Of a DNA stretch of 64,000 nucleotides, positions 53,960 to 63,507 are shown piece by piece. The DNA is from Neomesorhizobium sp963726065. Its GTDB lineage: Bacteria; Pseudomonadota; Alphaproteobacteria; Rhizobiales; Rhizobiaceae. Under the pieces are notes generated by a model that saw only the letters and a list, made by a program, of their open reading frames with translations, made no database searches and was not told where the DNA came from. Location: the NCBI GenBank assembly GCA_963726065.1, contig CAVSAU010000005.1:124001-188000 (forward strand), written 5' to 3'. How positions within the stretch are numbered: position 1 is the stretch's first letter; the number at the start of each line of letters is the position of its first letter. Made by a program: the position numbers and the translations under genes.

Positions 53960-54098
53960 CGGTGTCAAGCTAGCATGTTATGCGCGGGGATGACGCAGCT
54001 AGGAGCAAAATGTGGCGCAGGTGCGTCGCGTTGCAAGGCAGGCATGGCGCCGCCTTGCCGCCTGCGCTAGCCTTGCGCCAGCCAGCGCGGAGCCAGCC

Positions 54099-54665
54099 AT
54101 GTTTCTGCTGATTGTCGGTCTCATTGTTTTCCTCGGCGTCCATTCGGTTCGTATCGTGGCGCCCGCCTGGCGCGACGCGCAGATCGCGCGTTTGGGAGAG
54201 AACGGCTGGAAGGGGCTCTATTCCATTGTCTCCTTTGTCGGTTTCGTTCTGTTCGTCTGGGGTTATGCGCGCGCCTGGCCTGTTGCTCCCGTGCTTTACG
54301 AACCGCCGGTCTGGATGAAACATGTTACCGCCGCGTTGATGCTGGCGGCTTTTGTCAGCTTGATGGTCTGGCGCTTCCCGGCTGGCCGGCTGAAGCCGGC
54401 GCTGAAACACCCGATGCTGCTTGCCATAAAGATCTGGGCGTTGGCGCATCTTTTGGCCAATGGCGACCTCGCCTCGCTGATCCTTTTTGGCAGCTTCCTG
54501 GCCTGGGCCGTTTGGGACCGCATCGCAGTCAAGCGCAGCGGGGAGACGACATTCGCCGCCGGTCCGGTGAAATGGGATATCGCGGCGTTCGTTGCCGCAA
54601 CGCTGCTTTACATGCTTTTCGTCTGGAAACTGCACGCCTGGCTATTCGGCGTCTCGCCGTTCTGA
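54099..54665 (+). CDS. NnrU family membrane protein
   Basis: I use ATG 54099 (MFLLIVGLIVFLGVHSVRIV) because GGAG lies eight bases upstream; the frame upstream to 54012 is not hydrophobic. The protein has five or six membrane segments and the NnrU features G-x-H-S near the start (FLGVHS), a Y-W/Y-G-Y-A-R motif (VWGYARA) and KHPMLLAIKIWALAHLLANG in the middle. NnrU was first found with nitric oxide and nitrite metabolism genes, and its function is uncertain. The frame is intact. It stands alone here. Confidence 0.86.
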   Translation: MFLLIVGLIVFLGVHSVRIVAPAWRDAQIARLGENGWKGLYSIVSFVGFVLFVWGYARAWPVAPVLYEPPVWMKHVTAALMLAAFVSLMVWRFPAGRLKPALKHPMLLAIKIWALAHLLANGDLASLILFGSFLAWAVWDRIAVKRSGETTFAAGPVKWDIAAFVAATLLYMLFVWKLHAWLFGVSPF

Positions 54666-54767
54666 GCGATTTTCTGCCTCGCCCCTTCCATGCGGACAAA
54701 ATTCCGCTTAAACGCAGGCCCACACAAGCCCGGATAAACGGGCGCCAGGAACAATTCGGTAGATTTG

Positions 54768-55433
54768 ATGTCGGACGACAGTTTCATCCGCGAGGTAAAT
54801 GAAGAGATCCGCCAGGATCAGGCGAGGGCGCTGTGGGACCGCTATGGCCCCATCGCCATCGCGATCGCGATCTGCGTCGTGCTCGGAACGGCTGCCTTCG
54901 TCGGCTACAATTACTGGGTGGAAACCCGCGCCAACCGGTCGGGCGACGATTTTTCGCAGGCGCTCCGCTTGGCCAACGACGGCAAGAGCGACGAGGCGCT
55001 GACGGCGCTTGAAGCGCTGGAGACCGACGGTTACGGCGCCTATCCGGTGCTCGCCCGGCTGCGTGCGGCGACAGTGCTTGCCGACAAGGGCGATTTCTCT
55101 GGCGCCGTCGCGGGCTTCGACGAAGTTTCCGGCGACGCATCCATCCCGGTCGCAATCCGCGACATGGCGCGGCTGAGGGCCGCTCTCGTGCTGGTCGACA
55201 ACGGCACTTATGCCGATGTTGCAACCCGGGTCGAAGCGCTGACCGCCGACACCAACACGCTGCGTCACTCGGCCCGCGAAGCGCTCGGCCTGTCCGCCTG
55301 GAAGGAAGGCAAATCAGCCGATGCGCTGAAGCTCTTCGAGCAGGTCTCGGCCGACGACGCAGCACCTCGCAACGTGCGCGAGCGCGCCAATCTTCTCACC
55401 GAACTGATCCGCGGTTCGGGCAACGCGTCGTGA
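54768..55433 (+). CDS. TPR-repeat membrane-anchored protein, YfgM-like
   Basis: ATG 54768 is used over the TTG three bases upstream. The short cytoplasmic start (SDDSFIREVNEEIRQDQARA) precedes one transmembrane helix (AIAIAICVVLGTAAFVGYNYW) and a periplasmic tetratricopeptide region (LRLANDGKSDEALTALEALE, LARLRAATVLADKGDFSGAV, LRHSAREALGLSAWKEGKSA). This is the DUF2133/YfgM-type architecture that, in enteric bacteria, associates with the Sec translocon and chaperones; it commonly lies directly upstream of der, as here. Intact frame of 221 residues, followed 9 bases later by der. Confidence 0.85.
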   Translation: MSDDSFIREVNEEIRQDQARALWDRYGPIAIAIAICVVLGTAAFVGYNYWVETRANRSGDDFSQALRLANDGKSDEALTALEALETDGYGAYPVLARLRAATVLADKGDFSGAVAGFDEVSGDASIPVAIRDMARLRAALVLVDNGTYADVATRVEALTADTNTLRHSAREALGLSAWKEGKSADALKLFEQVSADDAAPRNVRERANLLTELIRGSGNAS

Positions 55434-55442
55434 TCGTGGCTG

Positions 55443-56877
55443 ATGAGCTTCAAGGTAGCCATCATCGGCCGGCCTAACGTCGGCAAGTCGACGCTTTTCA
55501 ACCGTCTTGCCGGCAGGAAGCTGGCGCTCGTCGACGACACGCCGGGCGTCACGCGCGACCGCCGCGTTCATTCCGCCAGGCTCTACGATCTCAGTTTCGA
55601 CGTCATCGACACTGCCGGCTTCGAGGATGCCGCGGCTGCGACCTTGCAGGGCCGCATGCGCGCGCAGACCGAGATCGCCATCGGGGAGGCCGATCTGGTC
55701 TTCTTCCTGATCGATTCCAAGGCGGGCCTTTTGCCCGACGACAGGACCTTTGCCGAGATCGTCCGCCGCTCCGGCAAGCCGGTCGTGCTGGTCGCCAACA
55801 AGGCCGAGGCCCGCGGCGCCCAGAGCGGCATGCTGGAAGGCTGGGAACTCGGCCTCGGCGAGCCGGTGCCCGTCTCGGCCGAGCATGGCCAGGGCCTGCC
55901 CGACCTGCGCGATGCCATCATCGCGGCGCTCGGCGAGGAGCGCGCCTTCGGCGATGAAGACCGAGGAAGAGACAGTCGCCGAAAGCGAGTCGCTGATCGG
56001 CGAGGACATCGCCGATCCCGACGCCGACGAGCCGGCATACGACGAAATCGAAGCCGATGCGCATCGCCGTCGTCGGCCGCCCGAACGCCGGCAAGTCGAC
56101 GCTGATCAATGCGCTGATCGGCGAGGAACGGCTGCTGACCGGCCCGGAAGCCGGCATCACCCGCGATTCCATCTCGGTCGACTGGGAATGGGGCGGCCGC
56201 AGGATCAAGCTGTTCGACACCGCCGGCATGCGCCGCAAGGCGCAGGGTCCAGGAAAAGCTCGAAAAGCTGTCCGTCGCCGACGGCTTGCGCGCCATCCGC
56301 TTTGCCGAAGTCGTGATCGTCGTGCTCGATGCGACGATTCCCTTCGAGAAGCAGGATCTGCAGATCGCCGACCTGATCGTCCGCGAGGGCAGGGCGCTGG
56401 TCATCGCCTTCAACAAATGGGACCTGATCGACGACCCGCAGGAGATGCTGGCCGAGTTGCGCGAGAAGACCGAGCGGCTTTTGCCGCAGGTGCGCGGCAT
56501 CCAGGCGGTGACGGTTTCGGCCGAAACCGGCCGCGGCCTCGACAAGCTGATGGACGCCGGTCATCAAGACCCATCAGGTCTGGAACCGCCGCGTCTCGAC
56601 CGGCAAGCTCAATCGCTGGCTGGAAGGCATTCTGGCGCATCATCCGCCGCCGGCCGTCGCCGGCCGCCGGCTGAAGGTCAAATACATGACGCAGGCCAAG
56701 ACCCGGCCGCCGGGTTTCGTAGTGTCCTGCTCGCGCCCCGACGCCATGCCGCAATCCTACGTGCGCTATCTCGTCAACAGCCTGCGCGAGGCGTTCGACA
56801 TGCCCGGCGTGCCGATCCGCATGGCGTTGCACGCGTCCGACAATCCGTTCGCCGGCAAGGCAAAGAAGAAGCGCTGA
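55443..56877 (+). CDS. der: Ribosome-biogenesis GTPase Der/EngA (frameshifted)
   Basis: ATG 55443 begins SFKVAIIGRPNVGKSTLFNRLAG, the first G1 motif, with D-T-P-G-V-T-R-D and D-T-A-G-F next. The second GTPase domain is in another frame (IAVVGRPNAGKSTLINALIG, GITRDSISVDWEWGG, FDTAGMRRKA). The KH-like end reads KYMTQAKTRPPGFVVSCSRPD and DMPGVPIRMALHASDNPFAG, typical of Der. Frame changes occur near 55950, 56050, 56230 and 56560; the last two show one extra g against the expected reading. Der is essential for 50S ribosome maturation, so these breaks are unlikely to be real. It follows the TPR gene by nine bases. Confidence 0.93.
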
Positions 56878-56910
56878 CGTTCCCTCGATCTCGCTCCGGT
56901 TTCCGCGGCG

Positions 56911-56935
56911 AAACGGCACACAGCGCCGTTTTTTT
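56911..56935 (+). terminator. Intrinsic terminator downstream of der
   Basis: A stem of AAACGGC and GCCGTTT encloses the seven-base loop ACACAGC and runs into a tract of seven Ts. It lies 34 bases after the der stop and reads as a classic rho-independent terminator on the plus strand. Confidence 0.78.
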
Positions 56936-57039
56936 GCCGTGGTCACAATGCGGCCAAGGACTGGCCGTTAACGCTGCATCAAGGTTAATGCGCCATTATC
57001 CATCTCCAGTGGGTGAGTTGCGTCCTGGAGAGGGTGTTC

Positions 57040-58228
57040 GTGCATCGACGAATTGTGACGCGGCTGCGTGCCGCCGCCGCGAGACAGGACAGGTCTTCGC
57101 TTCTTCCATCGCTGGTCATCGGGCTTGGCATCTGGATCGGCTTTCCGACCGTCGCCGCCTATCAGGACATGACGAGCCTGGTTTCGGGCGCAGAGTCGCA
57201 ACGCGGCGCTGGAATTCCTTTGTCGAGAAGGCGGTCGCCGGCTCGGTGCACGCCGCCGAAATGCCATTCGCCGACGCCGATCACGACCGGCTCGATCTCC
57301 GGCGCCGGGTTTTCGGCGCCAGGCATCGGCACCGTCTCGTTCCGCGGCAAGGGCTCGCCGCCAACGACGTCCCGACGAAGATCGCGTCAACCGCGCCGAC
57401 AAGAAGGGCCGCATCGTCAAGGTCGCGCCGGTCGCGCCGCCGAAAGCCTTCAACGCCGGCTCGGTGTTCGAGCGCACCAGCTCGCTGCTGCAGCCGACGC
57501 TCGACGGCGAACTGAAGATGGCTTTCGCCACGCCGGAGATCAAGGGCAAGGAAATCGAGATCGCCGCGGCCTTCCACGCCAAGCAGGACAAGAAGCCCGA
57601 CCCTGGCGTGCCGGCGATGCTCGCCGTCGCTGGTCAACAACGATACAGGCCGACATCCTGGCGACCGCCTATGCGCCCGCCGAACCGGACTATGCCAAGG
57701 CCTCGCCCTTCGAGACGCTGCTTCGCAACGAGGATCCCAACCAGGGCCGCTTCATCCCGCCGATGGCCAAGGGCGACCACGCCTGGATGAGCCAGCCGCT
57801 GCCGCCGAGCGTCTTTTCCAAGGCGGAGCAGAAATGCCTGGCCACCGCCATCTATTTCGAGGCGCGCGGCGAAAGCCTGAAGGGCCAGGCAGCGGTCGCG
57901 CAGGTCGTTCTCAACCGCGTCCGCAACCCGGCCTATCCCAAGCACGATCTGCGGCGTCGTCTACCAGAACGACAACTGGCGCAACCGCTGCCAGTTTTCC
58001 TTCGCCTGCGACGGCATCAAGGACCGGATCGCCAGCCGCTCGCACTACGAGATGGCCGAGGAGGTCGCGATGGCGGTGACGGCCGGCAAGATCTTCATTC
58101 CCGAGGTCGGCTCGTCGACCCATTATTACGCGACCTATGTCAGTCCGCGCTGGGCGCGCACGATGGAGAAGATGAAGAAGATCGGTCTGCATATCTTCTA
58201 CCGCACCTATGGCGGCGGCTGGAGCTGA
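57040..58228 (+). CDS. SleB-like cell wall hydrolase (frameshifted)
   Basis: I start at GTG 57040, with GGAGAGG about six bases upstream; longer starts in frame exist at 57013. A hydrophobic signal/anchor follows (LLPSLVIGLGIWIGFPTVAA), then a long low-complexity region. The SleB domain near the end begins FSKAEQKCLATAIYFEARGES, in which the Glu of E-A-R-G-E is the expected catalytic residue, then AQVVLNRVRN, a shifted QNDNWRNRCQFSFACDG, and MKKIGLHIFYRTYGGGWS. Breaks lie near 57225, 57370, 57630 and 57945. SleB-type hydrolases cleave peptidoglycan, originally described in spore germination, but members in non-sporulating Gram-negatives remodel the wall. Confidence 0.83.
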
Positions 58229-58285
58229 GCCGTTCGCTGGCCTGGGCCGGCACTGAGTCTCGCCGGGATTCGCAGCCTGCGGCGC

Positions 58286-58304
58286 GCCCGCAGCCACTGC
58301 GGGC
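58286..58304 (+). terminator. Hairpin between SleB-like gene and atpI
   Basis: A perfect eight-base stem (GCCCGCAG and CTGCGGGC) encloses the loop CCA, 58 bases after the SleB-like stop. No T-tract follows, so termination would not be classical. The AT-rich stretch just beyond, with TAAAAT at 58343-58348, may hold the ATP synthase promoter. Confidence 0.4.
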
Positions 58305-58460
58305 AGGATGTCGCAGTTACCCAAGATGTTGATTTTACTACATAAAATAGCACTGCAGAGCGTCTCCCTGCCGTGGCTTGACGGGGCAGGGCCGCTAACT
58401 ATGTTGCGCGCGACTTTGAAGCGGACAGCGGTTGACGGCTGGCCGGGCAGGGAGGTTGCG

Positions 58461-58875
58461 ATGGCCACACCCATCGGCCAGACGAAACCGGAAGAACCGG
58501 GCCCGGAAAGCCAGGAAAGACCTGACGTCCGCGACGACGACCTCGAGCGCCGCCGGCGCGATCTTGAAGCATCACTTGCGACGAGACGGCCGGAAAGACG
58601 CGACGGGGAGCGAAGGCACGAATTCGAGCGGCGCCGCCGGATTCGGCGCAGGCATTGAAGCTTTCCAGCGAGTTCATCGCCGGAATTGCGGTCGGTGCGG
58701 GCCTTGGCTGGGTGATCGACCGCATGGCGGGAACGTCGCCCTGGGGACTGATCGTCTTTCTGCTGCTCGGCTTCGGCGCCGGGGTTCTGAATGTCCTGCG
58801 TTCGGCGGGAATGGTTGCCGACGCCGGGTCCGAAAGCGCCCGGACAAGGGCGGCGGCGGACCGGACAAGAAATGA
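58461..58875 (+). CDS. atpI: ATP synthase assembly-associated protein AtpI (frameshifted)
   Basis: ATG 58461 has GGGAGG upstream. A charged N-terminus (DDDLERRRRDLEASLATRRP) changes frame near 58610 to LKLSSEFIAGIAVGAGLGWVIDRMAGTSPW, then GLIVFLLLGFGAGVLNVLRSAG, two membrane segments in the AtpI pattern (G-x-x-x-G-W-x-x-D-x-x-x-G). The protein probably helps assemble the c-ring of F0. It is the first gene of the F0 operon, as in other alphaproteobacteria. The stop at 58873-58875 follows a Gly/Asp/Lys-rich tail. Confidence 0.85.
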
Positions 58876-58913
58876 ATGGCGCCTGCGGGCGCGTGTATGT
58901 CGAGGGGTTCGAG

Positions 58914-59665
58914 GTGGCCAACGATCCGATCCATCAGTTCCAGATCTCGAAATGGATTCCGATCGAAATCGGCGGCCTCGACTTCTCCTTCACCAATTCC
59001 TCGGCCTTCATGGTCGCGACCGTCGCCGCCGCCGGCGCGTTCCTGTTCCTGACCACGTCGAGCCGCGGCCTGGTTCCGAGCGCGCCTGCAGTCGATCTCG
59101 GAAATGTCCTATGAATTCGTCGCCTCGATGCTGCGCGACGCGGCCGGCATCGCAGGGGATGAAGTTCTTCCCGTTCGTCTTCTCGCTGTTCATGTTCGTG
59201 CTGGTCGCCAACCTGCTCGGCCTGTTCCCCTATTTCTTCACCGTCACCAGCCACATCATCGTCACCTTCGCGCTGGCGCTGCTGGTGATCGGCACGGTCG
59301 TCGTCTACGGCTTCATGAAGCACGGCTTCGGCTTCCTGAAGCTGTTCGTGCCGCAGGGCGTGCCGGGCATTCTGGTGCCGCTGGTCGTGCTGATCGAGGT
59401 GATCTCGTTCCTGTCGCGGCCGATCAGCCTTTCGGTTCGTCTGTTCGCCAACATGCTGGCCGGCCACATCACGCTGAAGGTGTTCGCCGGCTTCGTGACC
59501 TCGCTGAGCGCGCTCGGCGTCGTCGGCATCGCCGGCTCGATCCTGCCGCTCGCCATGACGGTCGCGATCACCGCTCTCGAATTTCTGGTGGCCTTCCTGC
59601 AGGCCTATGTCTTTGCGGTGCTGACCTGCATGTACCTCAACGACGCCCTCCATCCGGGCCACTAG
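58914..59665 (+). CDS. atpB: F0 ATP synthase subunit a (one frameshift)
   Basis: The GTG at 58914, with GAGGGG eight bases upstream, starts ANDPIHQFQISKWIPIEIGG, which matches alphaproteobacterial AtpB; ATG 58872 is an in-frame alternative. After a frame change around 59100 the conserved stator helices follow: FFPFVFSLFMFVLVANLLGL, RPISLSVRLFANMLAGHITL, in which the Arg of L-R-L-F-A-N-M is the essential proton-path residue, and FLQAYVFAVLTCMYLNDAL. Subunit a forms the proton half-channels at the c-ring. It follows atpI and precedes atpE, in the standard order. Confidence 0.92.
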
Positions 59666-59739
59666 AAAAATTTCGCCGGCGGGTTTCCGCCAACCCGAAA
59701 CACTGCAACGATTATCTGAGATCCACAAGGAGTTGGACA

Positions 59740-59964
59740 ATGGAAGCAGAAGCAGCAAAGGCAATCGGCGCGGGCATCGCCTGCCTCGGCATGGGTGGCG
59801 CGGGCATCGGCCTCGGCACGATCTTCGGCAACTACCTGGCGGGCGCGCTGCGCAATCCGTCGGCCGCCGACGGCCAGTTCGGCCGCCTGATCTTCGGCTT
59901 CGCCGTGACCGAAGCTCTGGGCATCTTCTCGCTGCTCGTCGCGCTGCTGCTGCTCTTCACCTAA
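59740..59964 (+). CDS. atpE: F0 ATP synthase subunit c
   Basis: An intact 74-residue frame beginning MEAEAAKAIGAGIACLGMGG, with AAGGAG seven bases before the ATG. Two transmembrane helices flank a polar loop (RNPSA). The second helix carries the essential carboxylate in FGFAVTEALGIFSLLVALLL, where E in T-E-A-L-G-I-F binds the translocated proton. This is the c-ring monomer. It lies between atpB and the two b-type subunits. Confidence 0.96.
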   Translation: MEAEAAKAIGAGIACLGMGGAGIGLGTIFGNYLAGALRNPSAADGQFGRLIFGFAVTEALGIFSLLVALLLLFT

Positions 59965-60034
59965 GAGCCGGACGCACGCAGCGATTCGTCCGGCCGCAGC
60001 GTTGCGGCCGGATCGAGTGGACAGGGGAAGCAAG

Positions 60035-60618
60035 ATGTTTGTGACACCGGGATATGCGCAGGAAGCACCCGCTCCGGCCTGGACGAAGCGCACACTACCG
60101 AGCAGGCGCCGAGCATGGCGGCGGCAGGTCGTTTCCGCCGTTCGATCGCGTCGACATTTCCCTCGCAGCTGCTGTGGCTGGCGATCACCTTCGGCCTGTT
60201 CTACCTGTTCCTGAAGAGGGTGGTGCTGCCGCGCGTCGGCGGCATCCTCGAAGTCCGCCGCGACCGCATCGCGCAGGATCTCGACCAGGCCGCCGCGCAT
60301 GAAGGAGGAAGCCGACGCCGCGGTCGCCGCCTACGAGCAGGAACTGGCCGAGCCGCGCGCCAAGGCCAACGCCATCGGCCAGGAGGCGCGCGACGCCGCC
60401 AAGGCCGAGGCCGAGACCGAGCGCAAGAAGGTCGAGGCCGAGCTCGACAAGAAGCTCGCCGAGGCCGAAGCGCGCATCGCCTCGATCAAGGCCGCGGCCA
60501 TGAAGGAAGTCGGCACCATCGCCGAGGACACCGCCGCGCGCGATCGTCGCAGCGAGCTGATCGGCGGCAAGGTCGACAAGGCGACGGTCGCGGCCGCCGT
60601 CAAGGCCGTCAGGAATAG
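60035..60618 (+). CDS. F0 ATP synthase subunit b' (frameshifted)
   Basis: ATG 60035 (AGGGGAAGCAAG upstream) begins FVTPGYAQEAPAPGLDEAHT (in shifted frames). Then comes a membrane segment (SQLLWLAITFGLFYLFLKRVV) and a long charged helix (LPRVGGILEVRRDRIAQDLD, DEADAAVAAYEQELAEARAK) with a Lys/Glu heptad pattern. This is the second b-type peripheral stalk subunit (often called AtpX or AtpF') that alphaproteobacteria carry in addition to AtpF. It ends ATVAAAVKAVQE just before the atpF start. Breaks lie near 60085, 60130, 60295, 60350 and 60540. Confidence 0.87.
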
Positions 60619-60628
60619 GAGCGCGGCC

Positions 60629-61112
60629 ATGGACGCAACATTCTGGGCGATTGTCGCCCTCGTCATCTTCCTCGGCATCGTCGTCTACATGAAGGTGCCG
60701 GGCATGATCGTCGAAGTCGCTCGACGAGCGCGCCGAGCAAGATCCGCAACGAACTCGACGAGGCCCGGCGCCTGCGCGAGGAAGCCCAGCAGCTGCTGGC
60801 CGAATACCAGCGCAAGCGCAAGGAAGCCGAGAAGGAAGCGGCCGACATCGTCGCCGCCGCCAAGCGCGAGGCCGACCATGCTGGTCGAGGACGCGCAGAA
60901 GAAGACCGAGGAATATGTCGCCCGCCGCACCGCGCTTGCCGAGCAGAAGATCGGCCAGGCCGAGCGCGACGCGGTCAACGAAGTGCGCGCGAGCGCCGTC
61001 GACATCGCCGTCGAGGCGGCGCGCAAGCTGCTTGGCCGGCAAGGTCGACGCCAAGACCAGCGCCGATCTGTTCAAGACCTCGCTGCAGGAGGTGAAGGCC
61101 AAGCTGAACTGA
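60629..61112 (+). CDS. atpF: F0 ATP synthase subunit b (frameshifted)
   Basis: ATG 60629 (AGGAG upstream) begins MDATFWAIVALVIFLGIVVYM, the membrane anchor. In shifted frames the peripheral stalk helix continues LRRIRNELDEARRLREEAQQ, LLAEYQRKRKEAEKEAADIV and NEVRASAVDIAVEAARKLLG, then DLFKTSLQEVKAKLN at the end. These match AtpF. Breaks lie near 60720, 60880 and 61035. It is the last gene of this operon and is convergent with rnhB, with an intrinsic terminator between them. Confidence 0.9.
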
Positions 61113-61136
61113 GCAGGCGCTCCAGGATGTCTTTGA

Positions 61137-61164
61137 AAAGCCGCTTGGGCAACCAGGCGGCTTT
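61137..61164. terminator. Bidirectional intrinsic terminator between atpF and rnhB
   Basis: A near-perfect 12-base-pair stem (AAAGCCGCTTGG with CCAGGCGGCTTT, one G-U pair) caps with the GNRA tetraloop GCAA. T-rich ends flank it on both strands (TTTCTTG after it, and CTTTTC on the minus strand). It separates the convergent atpF and rnhB genes and probably terminates both. Confidence 0.75.
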
Positions 61165-61264
61165 CTTGTTGTGCAGGATTTGCCGTATATCGCACCGGGC
61201 TCTGTTCGAGGCTTCCCGGCAGCCACGCCTTGACATGAAGGTCGCGAGCGCAATGCCGAGGCGG

Positions 61265-61945
61265 CTAATCGGCTTCGGCCATCTCCGTCTCGCCGAGCCG
61301 GAACGGCGAGAAGGAGAGGCGGTGCAGCCGCGCGAGGCGCCGTGCATCGCTCGATCGCGGCGCGGTGGCGCTCGGTGGCGTAGCCCATATGCACTTCGAA
61401 GCCGTAGTGGACGTGGACCTGGCCGCAGCCCGCCATCATGCGGTCGCGCATCACCTTGGCGACGATCGAGGCGGCGGCGATCGACTGCGAGCGCTGGTCG
61501 CCCTTGACCAGCGCCCGGCCCTCGCAGGGCAGGCCCGGCGGCACGTCGCGGCCGTCGGCCAGCGCCAGCTGCGGCTGCAGCGCGCAGGCCGGCCAGCGCG
61601 CGGCGCATCGCCTCGAGGCTGGCCTTGCGGATGTCGATGCGGTCGATGCCTTCGGCGCAGACCGAGGCGATCGAGACGCCAAGCGCCTGCCAGAATGATC
61701 GTCGAACAGATCTTCGCGCTGCGTCGGCGGAAAGCCGCTTCGAATCGTCGAGCCCTTCGGGATTCGCTTCGGGATCGAGGATGACGGCGGCCGCCACGAC
61801 CGGCCCGGCGAGCGGGCCGCGCCCGGCCTCGTCGAGGCCGGCGACCGGCCACAGGCCCTCGCGCCATCGCCCGCTTTTCGACGGAGAAGTCGGGCTTCTC
61901 GATGATCTCGAAGAGGGGCGGAGAATCGGAACGCGGGCGAGCCAT
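61265..61945 (-). CDS. rnhB: Ribonuclease HII (frameshifted)
   Basis: ATG 61945 begins MARPRSDSPPLFEIIEKPDF. In shifted frames come VAGLDEAGRGPLAGPVVAAA, the D-E-x-G-R-G-x-x-x-G-P catalytic signature of RNase HII, then DSKRLSADAARR, GLPCEGRALVKGDQRSQSIA and AAASIVAKVMRDRMM, followed by YATERHRAAI and the end LGETEMAEAD at TAG 61265. RNase HII removes ribonucleotides from DNA hybrids. Breaks lie near 61865, 61690 and 61590. It overlaps no neighbour and is convergent with atpF. Like der, this is a core gene whose breaks are unlikely to be real. Confidence 0.92.
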
Positions 61946-62103
61946 GGTGCGGCGATGCTCGCATCGGCTCCGATTCTCCGCAAGCCTTCCCGGCCAAATG
62001 GGGCGGCGGTCAGGGAAGGCACCGTCAGGCTGGACAGGGGAGTGGCCGGACGGGATTGTGCTTGCCGCGCCGACAGACGCGGCTGAGTCTGCTCAGAGCA
62101 GCA

Positions 62104-63247
62104 TCAGCTGCTCTGGCCTTCGGCCGCACGGAACAGGTCGTTGCGGAGCGGCTGCTTCTCGGAATTGAGGCCAAGCTTGCGGGCCGCGATCTCGAAGCGC
62201 CGGCCGATCTGCCAGGCATAGGGACCGGCGCCCTTCATCCGCTTGCCCCATTCCGAATCGTAGTCCTTGCCGTCGCGCATCGAGCGGACCAGCGACATCA
62301 CGTGCCGGTAGCGGTCGGGATAGTGGCGCAGCAGCCAGTCCTTGAAGATCGGGCTGACTTCGAGCGGCAGCCGCAGGATGACGTAGCCGGCCTCGCGCGC
62401 GCCGGCGGCGCGCGCCGAATCGAGGATGCGCTCGATCTCCTGGTCGGTCAGCCCCGGAATGATCGGCGCCACCATCACCGAGGTCGGAATGCCGGCTTCG
62501 GTCAAGCTGCCTGATCGCCTCCAGCCGCTTGGTCGGCGTCGAGGCGCGCGGCTCCATCGTCGCGGGCCAGCATGCGGTCGAGCGTCGTCACCGACAGCGC
62601 CACCTTGGCCAGCCCGCGCTCGGCCATGCGCGACAGGATGTCGATGTCGCGCATCACCAGCGCCGACTTGGTGACGATGCCGACCGGATGGTTGCGCGCC
62701 TCCAGCACTTCGAGGACTTCGCGCATGATGCGGTACTGCTTCTCGATCGGCTGGTAGGGATCGGTGTTGGTGCCGATGGCGATGGTGCGCGGCTGGTAGC
62801 CGTCCTTCGACAGTTCCCTTTCGAGCAGCCTCGCCGCGTCCGGCTTGGCGAACAGCTTCGATTCGAAATCGAGCCCCGGCGACAGGCCCATATAGGCGTG
62901 GGTCGGCCGCGCGAAGCAGTAGACGCAGCCATGCTCGCAGCCGCGATAGGGATTGATCGAGCGGTCGAAGGAGATGTCGGGCGACTCGTTGCGCGTGATG
63001 ATGGTGCGCGGCTTCTCGACCTGCACCTCGGTCTTGAAGGGCGGCAGTTCTTCCAGCGAATTCCAGCCGTCGTCGAAGACATGCGCGGCTGACCGGCTCG
63101 AAGCGGCCGCTCGGATTGATGCCCGGCGCCGCGGCCGCGGTGGCGGTCGTGGCCGATCCGGATCCCGCTCTGCTCGATCATCGCATTGGCCATTTCGGCC
63201 CTGCCCTGTCCAAAAGCAGCAATGTCGGCGCGCACGATCTGTTCCAT
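62104..63247 (-). CDS. PA0069-family radical SAM protein (frameshifted)
   Basis: ATG 63247 begins MEQIVRADIAAFGQGRAEMA. The radical SAM core reads RSINPYRGCEHGCVYCFARP, with the C-x-x-x-C-x-x-C cluster motif, then AYMGLSPGLDFESKLFAK, AIGTNTDPYQPIEKQYRIMR and VTKSALVMRDIDILSRMA. The C-terminal part in another frame reads GIPTSVMVAPIIPGLTDQEI and ends AAEGQSS at TGA 62104. Family members (related to SplB-like DNA photoproduct lyases) are of unknown substrate. Breaks near 63095 and in 62570-62505 split it. It lies divergently from the glycosyltransferase gene at the window end. Confidence 0.83.
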
Positions 63248-63507
63248 CTTGGCTCTTTCCCAAGGGGTGTCGGCGGTCTGGCGAATCGCTGTTGTTCATG
63301 AAACTATTCCTATTTCGGCGATGAGAACAAAGCAAGAACTTTCTGCAATGCGCGATCCGGCAGGCGCGCAGCCAGGTGACTGGCCGCCTGCGTGGCCATC
63401 CATCGGGCACGGTGATCGGCAGCGCGTCCGGTCCGGCGAACTGCTCGACGCATGATCGCAGCCGTGCGAAACTGGCATTGCGCGGACATTCCGCTAATCG
63501 GCTAAAC

